This document shows, one piece after another, positions 41,213-49,582 of a stretch of DNA of 64,000 nucleotides. The notes beneath the pieces are model-generated. The model had not been told where the DNA came from. It searched no databases and saw only the letters and a list, made by a program, of their open reading frames with translations. This stretch comes from Streptomyces tirandamycinicus. Lineage in GTDB: Bacteria; Actinomycetota; Actinomycetes; Streptomycetales; Streptomycetaceae. Both the position numbers and the translations under genes were made by a program. Within the stretch, counting starts at the first letter, position 1; every line of letters begins with the position of its first letter. The DNA is taken from contig NZ_CP029188.1 of assembly GCF_003097515.1 (NCBI RefSeq), forward strand, positions 2,978,501 through 3,042,500, written 5' to 3'.

Positions 41213-42448
41213 TCAGAGCCGGGACAGCGAGGCCGCCGCGAACAGGACGTCCCGGACGGCCTCGCGGTCCCCCTCCTGACCGGCCGCGGCGTCCGCCGGT
41301 GGCACATGGCCCGCGACCAGCTGGCAGAACTCCACGGCGTCGAGGGCGATCTGGGCCACCGCGTGGTCCGGGTCGCCCACCGCGGCGGGCGAGTCCAGCG
41401 AGACATACCAGTGGCCGCCGCCCGCGCCCTCCACCTCCAGATGCAGCGAGCGGCCGGGCGAACCCGCCGCCACCAGACCGCGGGCCGGGGACGCGAGCCC
41501 GGCCCGGCGCCGGGTGGCGAGCGCCGCGGGCAGCAGCCGGACCGCCAGATCGATCATGCGGTGCAGATGCGCGCCGGCCGGGGGCTCGTACGGATAGTCC
41601 ACCGCGGCGGCGATGTCGTCCGCGTGCACCCAGCATTCGAAGGCGCGGTCCAGCATGGCGTCCTGCAGCGGCAGCGCGAAGTCCCCGTACGGCACGCACA
41701 GCCGCTCCACCCCGTGCCCGGCGAACGACACCGTCCGCACCAGCGCATGGCTCTGGTCCCGCCACGGCACCCGCACCGAGCGCGTCACCGGGCGCTCGCC
41801 CGAGCCCCAGAGCCGCTCGGTGCGCTCGGCCGGGGAGGCGGGCGCGTCGGGACCGGCCGGGTCGCCCAGCCCCAGGGCCGAGGCCACCAGACCGTCCGTG
41901 GACATCAGATGGCCGATCACTCCGGCGACCGTCGTCCTGCGGCTGACCTTCTGCTCGCCGTCGAACCACTTCAGCCGCACCGGCGCGTGCCACTCCGCGT
42001 CGCCGATGTCCCGCAGCAGCGCGTCGAGACGAGCGGTCTCCGCGTCGTACGCACCGGCCCAGGCCGGCACCGGGATCCGGGCGGGCCGCCGGCCGAGGCA
42101 GTTCTCCAGCACCCGGGAGCGCAGCAGCGGATCCAGGTCGAGATCGCGGTCGGTGTGCAGCAGCCCCACGGCGTCCCGCAGCCGGAGCGCCTCGTCGGCG
42201 CAGGGCGCGCAGCCGGTGAGGTGCTCCTCCACGGCCGCGGTCTCCTCGGCCGAGCACGCCGCCAGCGCCCACGCGCCGAGCAGCGACTTGAGCACCCCGT
42301 GCGGCGGCGGCTCCGGCGGCGGAGCGGGCAGCACGTCCGGCGGCGAGAGGTCGTCCCCCGCCGCACGCGGCCCCGGTATGCGCGGGGCGGCGCCCGGCAG
42401 GTCCTCGGGACCGCCGGGGCCGCGGCCGCCGTCCAGTGGGCCGCTCAC
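41213..42448 (-). CDS. Anti-sigma factor: zinc-finger domain fused to an MDMPI-like domain
   Basis: 411 aa from a GTG at 42448 overlapping the sigma stop (GTGA). After a Pro/Gly-rich leader, residues about 60-95 form a ZAS-type zinc finger with HLTGCAPC. From about residue 130 a mycothiol-dependent maleylpyruvate isomerase (MDMPI/DinB-like) metal-binding domain follows (TTVAGVIGHLMSTDGLVASALGL; FECWVHADDIAAAV). Anti-sigma factors with this fusion are known in Streptomyces beside ECF sigma genes. The enzyme-like domain may sense redox or thiols (inference). Confidence 0.85.
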   Translation of the reverse strand: MSGPLDGGRGPGGPEDLPGAAPRIPGPRAAGDDLSPPDVLPAPPPEPPPHGVLKSLLGAWALAACSAEETAAVEEHLTGCAPCADEALRLRDAVGLLHTDRDLDLDPLLRSRVLENCLGRRPARIPVPAWAGAYDAETARLDALLRDIGDAEWHAPVRLKWFDGEQKVSRRTTVAGVIGHLMSTDGLVASALGLGDPAGPDAPASPAERTERLWGSGERPVTRSVRVPWRDQSHALVRTVSFAGHGVERLCVPYGDFALPLQDAMLDRAFECWVHADDIAAAVDYPYEPPAGAHLHRMIDLAVRLLPAALATRRRAGLASPARGLVAAGSPGRSLHLEVEGAGGGHWYVSLDSPAAVGDPDHAVAQIALDAVEFCQLVAGHVPPADAAAGQEGDREAVRDVLFAAASLSRL

Positions 42449-43025
42449 CGGCGGGGTCCCGGTCCGGGTGGCGACGAACCGTCCGGGGCGCGGGTGCCGG
42501 CCGTCGCCAGCAGCTGCAGCCCGAGCCGCAGCCTGCGGCGGGCCTCGTCCTCGGTCACCCCGAGGTCGGCCGCGGTCTGCCGGTAGTCCCTGCGCTGGAA
42601 GTACGCCAGCTCCAGTGCGGCCCGCAGCGGGGCCGGCATCGACGTCACGATGTAGTCCGCGCGGGCGGCCACCGTGGCCCGGCGCACCCTCTGCTCCAGG
42701 TCCTCGGCGCCGCCTCCGGTCTCGGCGGCGGCCGCGCGCTCCTGCTCCCGCAGCCGGTGGACGGCCTGGCTGTGTGTGTGAGACGCGCCACCCAGGAGCG
42801 CATGGAGCCCTGCTTGGGGTCGTACGCGTCCGGGTTCTCCCACACGTATCCGAACACCTCGCGGGTCACCTGGTCGGCTGCGGCGTCGTCGTCGAGCACC
42901 CGGTGGGCCTGGCTGTGGACGAGCGAGGCGAACCGGTCGTACAGCTCGCCCAGAGCCGCGGCCTCGCCCCGCGCCAGCCGCTGCTGCATCCTGCGGTCCC
43001 AGCGGGGTGGTGCGTCCTTGCCCAT
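42445..43025 (-). pseudogene. ECF sigma factor gene split by a frameshift in a CA repeat
   Basis: From the ATG at 43025, region 2 reads well (GELYDRFASLVHSQAHRVLDDDAAADQVTREVFGYVWENPDAYDPKQGSMRSWVARLTH). The frame then runs out. Region 4 continues in another frame (QAVHRLREQE through YRQTAADLGVTEDEARRRLRLGLQLL) to the stop at 42445. The switch is at 42771-42780, a run of five CA units on the coding strand. Removing one CA gives VARLTHSQAVHRLREQE, an intact ECF sequence. The remaining length and overlap with the anti-sigma start are normal. It is either a recent loss, a slippage-controlled gene, or a sequencing error. Confidence 0.8.
42771..42780. repeat. (TG)5 dinucleotide run at the sigma-gene frameshift
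   Basis: TGTGTGTGTG on the plus strand (CA on the coding strand). Such runs are rare in 72% GC coding DNA and are typical slippage sites. Confidence 0.9.
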
Positions 43026-43217
43026 CCGGCGGCCCCCAAGCCTCTGTTCGGTCCTCGTCGCCCTCTGCTCGTCCTGTCGTCCACTCGAATGTAATGCGAC
43101 GCGCCTGAAACGCACGTCCCTTTATGGCAAGTGCGCCCCGGCGAAGACCGCGCGTGGTAAGGGGTTTCGCCGTGGTGCGACAGGGCAGCAGCGCCGGAAG
43201 GGAACGACTACTTCCGG

Positions 43218-43622
43218 ATGGGGACCGGTGTGACGAAAGAGACGCGCCTGACACTCGAGGTGGAGCAAACCGAGCAGACCCCATGGACCATACTGCACAT
43301 TCGGGGCGAACTGGACCTGGTGAGCTCCCCCGAGATCCGGCGGCACGTGCACGACGCGGTGGCCGTCGGACGCCGCGATCTCGTGCTGGACCTCTCCGGA
43401 GTGGTCTTCTGCGACTCCAGCGGCGTGGGTGTGCTGATCGCCGCACGCCGCCTGCTGCACTCCTGCCGCGGGCGGCTGAAACTGATCCTGCCCGCCCGCG
43501 GAGCGGTCGAGGGCTCGCACGTGAACCGGGTGCTCGCCGCCCTGGGGGTGCGCCGGCTGTTCGAGGTGTACGAGGACGTGGCGACCGCCACCGACGGCGA
43601 GACGCGACCGCTGTCCGCGTAA
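43218..43622 (+). CDS. STAS domain anti-sigma factor antagonist
   Basis: 134 aa; a GTG at 43230 with GGGGA 5 bases upstream may be the true start, giving 130 aa. STAS fold: WTILHIRGELDLVSSPEIRRHV, then LDLSGVVFCDSSGVGVLIAARR, with the phosphorylatable Ser in DSSGVG. Such proteins are controlled by HATPase kinases like those at 13803 and 34479. It is divergent from the ECF sigma gene but belongs to the partner-switching class, which normally acts on SigB/SigF-type sigma factors. Confidence 0.92.
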   Translation: MGTGVTKETRLTLEVEQTEQTPWTILHIRGELDLVSSPEIRRHVHDAVAVGRRDLVLDLSGVVFCDSSGVGVLIAARRLLHSCRGRLKLILPARGAVEGSHVNRVLAALGVRRLFEVYEDVATATDGETRPLSA

Positions 43623-43661
43623 CGGGACGCGCGGACCGCTCCGACGACGTACTCTCCCCGC

Positions 43662-44183
43662 ATGGACAGCGCAGAATACGAGCGCAAGATCGCCCACCGG
43701 TTCGCCGAGTTCGACCAGGACGGCAACGGCTACATCGATCGCGCGGACTTCAGCAAGGCGGCCGCGGCGCTCCTCGCCGAGTTCGGCACGACCGCACGCT
43801 CCGACAAGGGGCAGGCCCTGTACTCGGGCGCGGAGGCGTTCTGGCAGGGCATGGCGGGCATCGCCGACGTAGACGGCGACCAGCGGGTCTCGCGCCAGGA
43901 GTTCGTCACGGGCGCGGTGAAGCGCCTGCGTGACAACCCCCGCCGCTTCGCGGAGATCGCCCGGCCCTTCCTGCACGCGGTCGTCGCCATCGCGGACGAG
44001 GACGGAGCCGGGGTCACCCGGGCCGGGGCCGAGCGGGTGCTCCGGGTCCTCGGCGTCGAAGCCGACCGCTGCACCGCGGTGGCGGCCGCGCTGGACTCGG
44101 ACGGGGACGACCGGATCGGCGAGGACCGGATCCTCGAGGCGTTCGCCGCCTACTACGTGACCTCGGAGCCCGACGGCTCCTGA
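43662..44183 (+). CDS. EF-hand calcium-binding protein
   Basis: 173 aa with four EF-hand loops: DQDGNGYIDRADF, DVDGDQRVSRQEF, DEDGAGVTRAGAE and DSDGDDRIGEDRI. The first, second and fourth keep canonical Ca ligands (final Glu or Asp); the third has Gly and Ala at ligand positions and may be weak. It is like calerythrin and the Streptomyces Cab proteins, implicated in calcium buffering or signalling during aerial growth. It is 39 bp downstream of the STAS gene and probably its own unit. Confidence 0.92.
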   Translation: MDSAEYERKIAHRFAEFDQDGNGYIDRADFSKAAAALLAEFGTTARSDKGQALYSGAEAFWQGMAGIADVDGDQRVSRQEFVTGAVKRLRDNPRRFAEIARPFLHAVVAIADEDGAGVTRAGAERVLRVLGVEADRCTAVAAALDSDGDDRIGEDRILEAFAAYYVTSEPDGS

Positions 44184-44567
44184 TCCCCGGCCGACGGGCG
44201 GACAGGCCGACAGGCCGACAAGCGAACAGGCCGTCCGACCGGCAGCCCGACCCGTCCGGCCGGCAGGCCGACCACCCGACAGGCCGCCCGGCCGACGAGC
44301 CATCCGGCCACACGGGCCCCGGAGACCGCGGAAGGCGCCCCCCTCGCGCCCGCGGCCCCCGGGGCCCGCTTCGTACGCCGCCCCTCGACGCCCGTCGTCG
44401 CCGGGGCGGCCGACCGGACCCGCCGGACCCGCAGGGCCCGTCAGGCCGATCAGTCCGGTCAGGCCGACCAATCCGATCAAGCCGATCCGACCGGTGGCGC
44501 CCGTCAGGCAGATCAGGCAGATCAGGCCGATCAGATCCATGAGGCCCGTCAGACGGCATGAGGCCCG
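44184..44567. repeat. Repeat-filled gap, GCCGACAGGCCGAC and TCAGGCCGATCA units
   Basis: Two repeat families of 8-16 bp occupy nearly all of the 384 bp between convergent genes. Long open frames across it are repeat artefacts. Confidence 0.8.
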
Positions 44568-45848
44568 TCAGACGATGGGCACCTGCGACATCGTCCGGGC
44601 CACGTCGACGAACCCGGGCCGCGCGGCGACCAGGCGGCCGTTCCGGACGACCTGGAAGGTCACATGGGGGTTCACGATCCGGGGGAAGCCCGGGACACCC
44701 AGCATGTCCTCGAAGCGCCAGCGCAGTGCGGGCGTCAGACCGCCGGTGTCCACGCTGACGCCGGTGTCCAGGGCGTGGGAGACCGCACCCGGGGTGATGG
44801 TGGCGCGGTCGAGCGCCTCGATCACCTTCTTGAGCACCGTGTACGCGATCCAGGTCGTCTGAACCCCGGCGTCCGCGGGGTCGATCCGGTCGTCGCCGAA
44901 CGCATGGTCCTTGATCACCTGCCGCATCACGCCCCAGCGCGAGTCCCCCGCGTCCGGATACCAGCCGGTCATGTACGCGCCCTCGAAGGGCCCGCCCGCG
45001 CCGCCCGTGCGGTCGATCAGCGGCTGGCCGACGGAACTGAGGACGGAGGAGATGCGGACGCCCTCGCCGTCCTCCTCCGGAAGCCTGCGGAAGGAGTCGA
45101 AGAAGTTCGCTGTGCGCTCGCCCAGCACGGCCGTCACGCAGCCCTTCTCGTCGCCGGCCTCGTCCCGGGCCCGCGCGGCCTCCTCGAGGTACTCGGTGGC
45201 GTCCTCCGCCGCCTTGACGTCGGTGGAGGGCCGCCCGTCCCCTTGCGACAGCCCGGTGTTCAGCAGCACCGGCAGGTTGTCGCCGGCGATCGTGTCGGGC
45301 CGCACCAGCGACACCCTCCGGCAGCTGTCCGCCAGCTGCCGGCCGTTCCCGGCGAGGAGCGCCGCCTGGCCTCCGTTGACGGGGTAGGAGAGATAGCTCG
45401 TGAACTCCTCCTCGGACACCCCGTAACCGCCGATGTACGGAATGCCCGCACCCTCCAGGGGCGCCATGAAGGCCCGGCCGTTCTGGCTGTAGGAGCCGAC
45501 GACCGCGACGGCGCCCTCGGCGACCGCGCGCCGCGCGCATGCCGCCGCGCCCGACGTCGTGTTGTGCTCGTTGCAGGTCAGCACGCGCAGCTCGTGGCCG
45601 TCGACACCGCCCTTCGCGTTGACGTACTTGGCGTATGCCTGGGCCATGGCGGGCATTCCGGGCATGTTCGTGGCCCGGGTCCCCTCGGGGGCGAAGGTCA
45701 TCACGGTCACCGGCTCCCTGACCCCCGTGGAGCCGCCGGGGAGCACCCCGCACCCGGCGAGTGACGCGCCGGCGACCGCGGTGCACAGGGCGAGGGCGGT
45801 CGCGGTCCTGAAGGGGCGGGGGAAGGAGAAGCGTCGCCTACCGGTCAT
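44568..45848 (-). CDS. Branched-chain amino acid-type ABC substrate-binding lipoprotein
   Basis: 426 aa from the ATG at 45848 (AGGGAC upstream). An n-region of Arg/Phe, a hydrophobic core (TATALALCTAVAGAS) and the lipobox LAGC at about residue 33 make it a lipoprotein. The body is the LivK/periplasmic-binding-6 fold: VVGSYSQNGRAFMAPLEGAGIPYIGGYGV, PDTIAGDNLPVLL, AVLGERTANFFDSF. No permease or ATPase genes are adjacent, so it may serve as a stand-alone sensor or an orphan binding protein. Confidence 0.88.
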   Translation of the reverse strand: MTGRRRFSFPRPFRTATALALCTAVAGASLAGCGVLPGGSTGVREPVTVMTFAPEGTRATNMPGMPAMAQAYAKYVNAKGGVDGHELRVLTCNEHNTTSGAAACARRAVAEGAVAVVGSYSQNGRAFMAPLEGAGIPYIGGYGVSEEEFTSYLSYPVNGGQAALLAGNGRQLADSCRRVSLVRPDTIAGDNLPVLLNTGLSQGDGRPSTDVKAAEDATEYLEEAARARDEAGDEKGCVTAVLGERTANFFDSFRRLPEEDGEGVRISSVLSSVGQPLIDRTGGAGGPFEGAYMTGWYPDAGDSRWGVMRQVIKDHAFGDDRIDPADAGVQTTWIAYTVLKKVIEALDRATITPGAVSHALDTGVSVDTGGLTPALRWRFEDMLGVPGFPRIVNPHVTFQVVRNGRLVAARPGFVDVARTMSQVPIV

Positions 45849-46035
45849 GTCCCTGCACAATTCCGCCCCATGGGTAACGCCGGAGTGGTGGAGGTTCAAC
45901 ACAGGGTGACGTCAAGGTGAATTGCGGGGGGCCGGGATCGGCGGATTGCGGAGAACGTACGATCGGGACCGCGCGAGCTTCGAAACCGACCGTGTCGCGA
46001 GCTCGCCGGGAACCGAGCTCAGGAGGTGAACGTCG

Positions 46036-46518
46036 ATGGACTCTTCCCGCCGCGGCCGTCGCTCCACCACCATGGGCGACATGCCGCTCAACGACATGCC
46101 CTGGTGGCGCTGGCGTGCCCATGTGCGCTCGGCGCTGCACATGTTCTCCGACCCCGTCTTCCACCAGGAGACCTGGCTGGCCGGCCGCGAGGGGTACGGC
46201 GACGTCACCGACGCCGTGTACCGCCTCGTCGAGGACACCTGGCTGGACAACTGGTCCGCCGAGAAGTACGTGGGGACGATCTTCCGGGACTCCGCAGAGG
46301 CCGCGCTGGTCGACGTGGCCGTGCTGCGGGTGCTGCGGATCATGCACCAGGTCGGCGCGGACGCTCCGGTCTCGGCGTACCTGGAGCACCACGGCTGGCC
46401 GGAGGCCGTACGGGCCGCCCGGGACGCCCACGTACGGCTGGCGACGAACGACGGGGAGGACCCCGACGCCCCGCCGCGCACCCTGGAAGTGCTGCGGATC
46501 ATGACCCGTGCGGCCTGA
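46036..46518 (+). CDS. Conserved Streptomyces-type hypothetical protein
   Basis: 160 aa. The ATG has a full AGGAGGTG 8 bases upstream. It is Trp-rich and helical (MPWWRWRAHVRSALHMFSDPVFHQETWLAG; EDTWLDNWSAEKYVGTIFRD), with no signal peptide or membrane segment. I do not recognise the family. The clean codon usage and start leave little doubt that it is a gene. Confidence 0.8.
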   Translation: MDSSRRGRRSTTMGDMPLNDMPWWRWRAHVRSALHMFSDPVFHQETWLAGREGYGDVTDAVYRLVEDTWLDNWSAEKYVGTIFRDSAEAALVDVAVLRVLRIMHQVGADAPVSAYLEHHGWPEAVRAARDAHVRLATNDGEDPDAPPRTLEVLRIMTRAA

Positions 46519-46703
46519 CGGACGCGGTCACCGCCCGTCCCTCCCGCGCCCACCACACCCCGCCCGCCGGACGGCGCGGGCACGGCGGTCCGCCCGACGT
46601 GCGCGGATCGCCGCCGGCTCCCCGGCGGAGCCCGGCGGAGCCCGGCGGTCCGCCTGACGGACGCGTCTCCGCCGCCCGCCCCGGGGTGTGGCACCCTACG
46701 AGG

Positions 46704-47555
46704 ATGACCGACCAGTACGTCCTCACGCTCTCCTGCCCGGACAAGCAGGGCATCGTGCACGCCGTGTCCAGCTACCTCTTCATCACCGGCTGCAACATCG
46801 AGGACAGCCAGCAGTTCGGGGACCGGGACACCGGCCTGTTCTTCATGCGGGTGCACTTCTCCGCCGAGGAGCCGGTGACCGTGGACAAGCTGCGGGCCAG
46901 CTTCACCGCGGTCGGCGACTCGTTCTCCATGGACTGGCAGATCCACCGCGCCGACGAGCGCATGCGCATCGTGCTGATGGTCAGCAAGTTCGGCCACTGC
47001 CTGAACGACCTGCTGTTCCGGTCGCGGATCGGGGCCCTGCCGGTCGACATCGCGGCCGTGGTCTCCAACCACACCGACTTCGCGGAACTCGTCGCCTCCT
47101 ACGACATCCCGTTCCGGCACATCCCCGTCACCAAGGACAACAAGGCGGAGGCGGAGGCGGAACTGCTGGAGCTGGTGCGCGAGGAGAACGTCGAACTCGT
47201 CGTACTGGCCCGCTACATGCAGGTCCTCTCCGACGACCTCTGCAAGCGGCTGAGCGGCCGGATCATCAACATCCACCACTCCTTCCTGCCGAGCTTCAAG
47301 GGCGCGAAGCCGTACCACCAGGCGCACGCGCGCGGGGTGAAACTGATCGGCGCCACGGCGCACTACGTGACGGCGGAACTGGACGAGGGCCCGATCATCG
47401 AACAGGAAGTGGAGCGCGTCGGCCACGAGGTGACGCCGGAGCAGCTGGTCGCGGTCGGCCGCGACGTGGAGTGCCAGGCGCTGGCCCGCGCCGTGAAGTG
47501 GCACGCGGAGCACCGGATCCTCCTCAACGGCCACCGCACCGTGGTGTTCGCCTAG
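46704..47555 (+). CDS. purU: Formyltetrahydrofolate deformylase
   Basis: 283 aa, standard PurU length. An N-terminal ACT domain (YVLTLSCPDKQGIVHAVSSYLF) senses glycine or methionine in characterised enzymes. The catalytic domain contains NIHHSFLPSFKGAKPYHQAHARGVKLIGATAHYVT with the His and Asp (DEGPIIEQ) needed for hydrolysis of 10-formyl-THF to formate and THF. The ATG at 46704 has no RBS upstream, and TACGAG 6 bases before it suggests a leaderless start. Confidence 0.95.
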   Translation: MTDQYVLTLSCPDKQGIVHAVSSYLFITGCNIEDSQQFGDRDTGLFFMRVHFSAEEPVTVDKLRASFTAVGDSFSMDWQIHRADERMRIVLMVSKFGHCLNDLLFRSRIGALPVDIAAVVSNHTDFAELVASYDIPFRHIPVTKDNKAEAEAELLELVREENVELVVLARYMQVLSDDLCKRLSGRIINIHHSFLPSFKGAKPYHQAHARGVKLIGATAHYVTAELDEGPIIEQEVERVGHEVTPEQLVAVGRDVECQALARAVKWHAEHRILLNGHRTVVFA

Positions 47556-47607
47556 CCCCTCCGGCCACCGGGACCTCCATGCGGTGCGCCCCGGGACGGA
47601 GAACGGC

Positions 47608-49197
47608 TCAGAGCTGCTCCGCGCTGCGCTCCGTCAGGCCGTGCTTCGCCGCGATCCGGTTCCAGATCGTCGCCGCCTCGCGCTTCGCCTTCGTCGCCAC
47701 GCCGCTCTGGGCGTTGCCCTGGGCAGTCTGACCCGTGCTGCGCGCCTTGCCGCCCTTGCAGCCCTTCTTCTCCCCGACCTGGCCCGCCCAGGCCGCGTAG
47801 TGGTCGTCCGCCGAGGCCGACGCCTCCCACGCCTTCCGCAGGGACGCGGTGAGCGCCTGGTTGTCGGGGAGTTCGTCGACGGATAGGCCCTGCAGACGGG
47901 TCACGAGCCCGCGGCGCTGCTCGGCCGCGCCACGCAGGTCGGCCGCCGCCTGGTCCAGGTTCTGGCAGGTCTTGATCGACTCGACGGAGCGGATCACCGC
48001 GGCACGGCTGTCGTTGCTGTCCGCGAGCAGCTTGTCGAGCTCCACCGCCTGCGCCCGCACCGGGTCCTCCGCGGCTTCCCCGGGGGCCCCGGTCGCGGGG
48101 GAAGTGGCCGCTGCGACACCGGTGTTGGCGCTCTGCGGATCGTCGTCGCCGCCGCCGAACATCAGCGCGCTCGCACCGAGCCCGAGCACGGCGCAGCCGA
48201 CCACGACCGCGGCGATCAGCGGCAGCCGTGCGGAGTTCCGCGAGGAGTTCCGTGCGGAGTCCCGCGAGGAGTTCCGCGGGCTGGGGCGGGACTCGGCGGA
48301 GCGGCGGGCCGCCCGGCGGCCCTGGGAGGCGTGGGACGCGTGGGACGCGTGGGGTGACTGGGCCCCGTACCCCGGCTCCCGCACGGGCGGCAGGTGCTGC
48401 GTCGCCTCCGCGCCGCCGCCCGCGCCCGCGTCGCTGCGGAAGAGGTTGTCGAACTCCGCCGGAGGCTGCCGGTCTCCCGGCGCTCCGGGCCGGATGCCGT
48501 ACGGGGCACCGGGCGGCGGCGCCGGGGTCTGCTGCCGCGACGCGTTCGGGTCCGCCACGGGAGGCAGGTACTGCGTCGCCTCCCCGTCCGCCGCCGGAAC
48601 GCCCGGAACGGCGCCCGCCGGTCCGGCCCCGGGAAACGGCGCCGCCCCTGCCGGACTCTCCGGCGGCAGCGCCCCCGGACCCGGCCGGGCGGGTGCGATG
48701 TACTGCGTCGCGTCACCGGACCCGGGCGGGACCGGCGCGATGAACTGCGTCGCGTCGGCGTCGGGTCCCGCCGGGCCCGCCGCACCTCCATGGCCGAGAC
48801 GGGGCGGTGCGTTGTACTGCGTCGCGTCACCGGACCCCGGCGGGACCGGCGCGATGAACTGCGTGGCGTCGGCGTCGGGCCCGGGGGCCTGCGCGGCCGT
48901 CTGCCCGTACCCGTACGGCGTTTGGGCGTGCTGCGGCACCTGCGGGGGCAGCGTCCGGGCGGACACGGGCTGCGCGTACGGGGCACCCGCTCCCGGCGGC
49001 TCCTCCTGCGGCAGCGGCTGTGCTTCCTGACCGGGGCCCCAGGGCGCACCCCAGGGGGTGCCGCCGGCCGGGGCGACCCGCTGTGCGCTGACTCCGGGTA
49101 TGAAGGGCTCGCTGCCGTCCGCGGGCAGCACGACGCCTTCGTGCGCGGGTCGCGAGGCCGGAGGCCGCGACTCGTCACCCTGTCCGCTGTGCGTCAC
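47608..49197 (-). CDS. Proline-rich single-pass membrane protein with repeated ATQ[YF] motifs
   Basis: 529 aa. Residues 1-310 are Pro/Ala/Gly-rich and hold six D/E-A-T-Q-[YFH] motifs (DATQFIAP, DATQYNAP, EATQYLPP, EATQHLPP). A Ser/Arg/Asn-rich stretch (RNSSRDSARNSSRNSAR) precedes one transmembrane helix (LPLIAAVVVGCAVLGLGASALMF, about residue 325). About 180 residues outside form a helical domain with two conserved-looking Cys (KTCQNL; KKGCKG). The type is common next to Streptomyces Ser/Thr kinases. The motifs look like phosphothreonine sites read by FHA domains (inference). Confidence 0.8.
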   Translation of the reverse strand: MTHSGQGDESRPPASRPAHEGVVLPADGSEPFIPGVSAQRVAPAGGTPWGAPWGPGQEAQPLPQEEPPGAGAPYAQPVSARTLPPQVPQHAQTPYGYGQTAAQAPGPDADATQFIAPVPPGSGDATQYNAPPRLGHGGAAGPAGPDADATQFIAPVPPGSGDATQYIAPARPGPGALPPESPAGAAPFPGAGPAGAVPGVPAADGEATQYLPPVADPNASRQQTPAPPPGAPYGIRPGAPGDRQPPAEFDNLFRSDAGAGGGAEATQHLPPVREPGYGAQSPHASHASHASQGRRAARRSAESRPSPRNSSRDSARNSSRNSARLPLIAAVVVGCAVLGLGASALMFGGGDDDPQSANTGVAAATSPATGAPGEAAEDPVRAQAVELDKLLADSNDSRAAVIRSVESIKTCQNLDQAAADLRGAAEQRRGLVTRLQGLSVDELPDNQALTASLRKAWEASASADDHYAAWAGQVGEKKGCKGGKARSTGQTAQGNAQSGVATKAKREAATIWNRIAAKHGLTERSAEQL

Positions 49198-49582
49198 CGG
49201 GGCTCCTACGTGTAAACCTACGGAATCGTCGGTTCACGCTACCGGGTGACTCAGGGCGTCCGCACACGCCTGTGGCAGCCGTAACAAGAACGCTTGTGGA
49301 GACGCTGTTATCGCCCTGAGAGCCCTCCGCGGAAGCCGATCGGCCCGCGCGGCGCCGTTTCCGGGACGCCGGGGCGGGTCGCGGATCCCGGAGCGGGCCG
49401 GCGCGGGGACTCCGGGGCGCGGACTCCGGGCCGGCGCAGGAACTCCGGCGTGTGGACTCCGGGTTGGGGCAGGAGCCTCCGGGTGTGCCCCGGTGCCCGG
49501 CGGTTCGCGCGACCCGGGGGGCGGTCCGGGCGGGACCGCCCGGACGGTCTCGGATCACGGGACCGCCCGGACGGCCCCGGGC
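49198..49582. other. 385-bp gap with GGACTCCGG repeats
   Basis: The right part holds imperfect GGACTCCGG and GCCCGGACGG units. The left part, upstream of the membrane protein, is AT-richer, with a 9-bp inverted repeat (CTCAGGGCG at 49250-49258, CGCCCTGAG at 49312-49320) set 53 bp apart. No gene is supported. Confidence 0.4.

Noticed and set aside
43122..44540. Minus-strand frame with GLIGLIGLTG repeats
   Set aside because: Produced by the TCAGGCCGATCA repeat and by antisense of the EF-hand and STAS genes; no domain.
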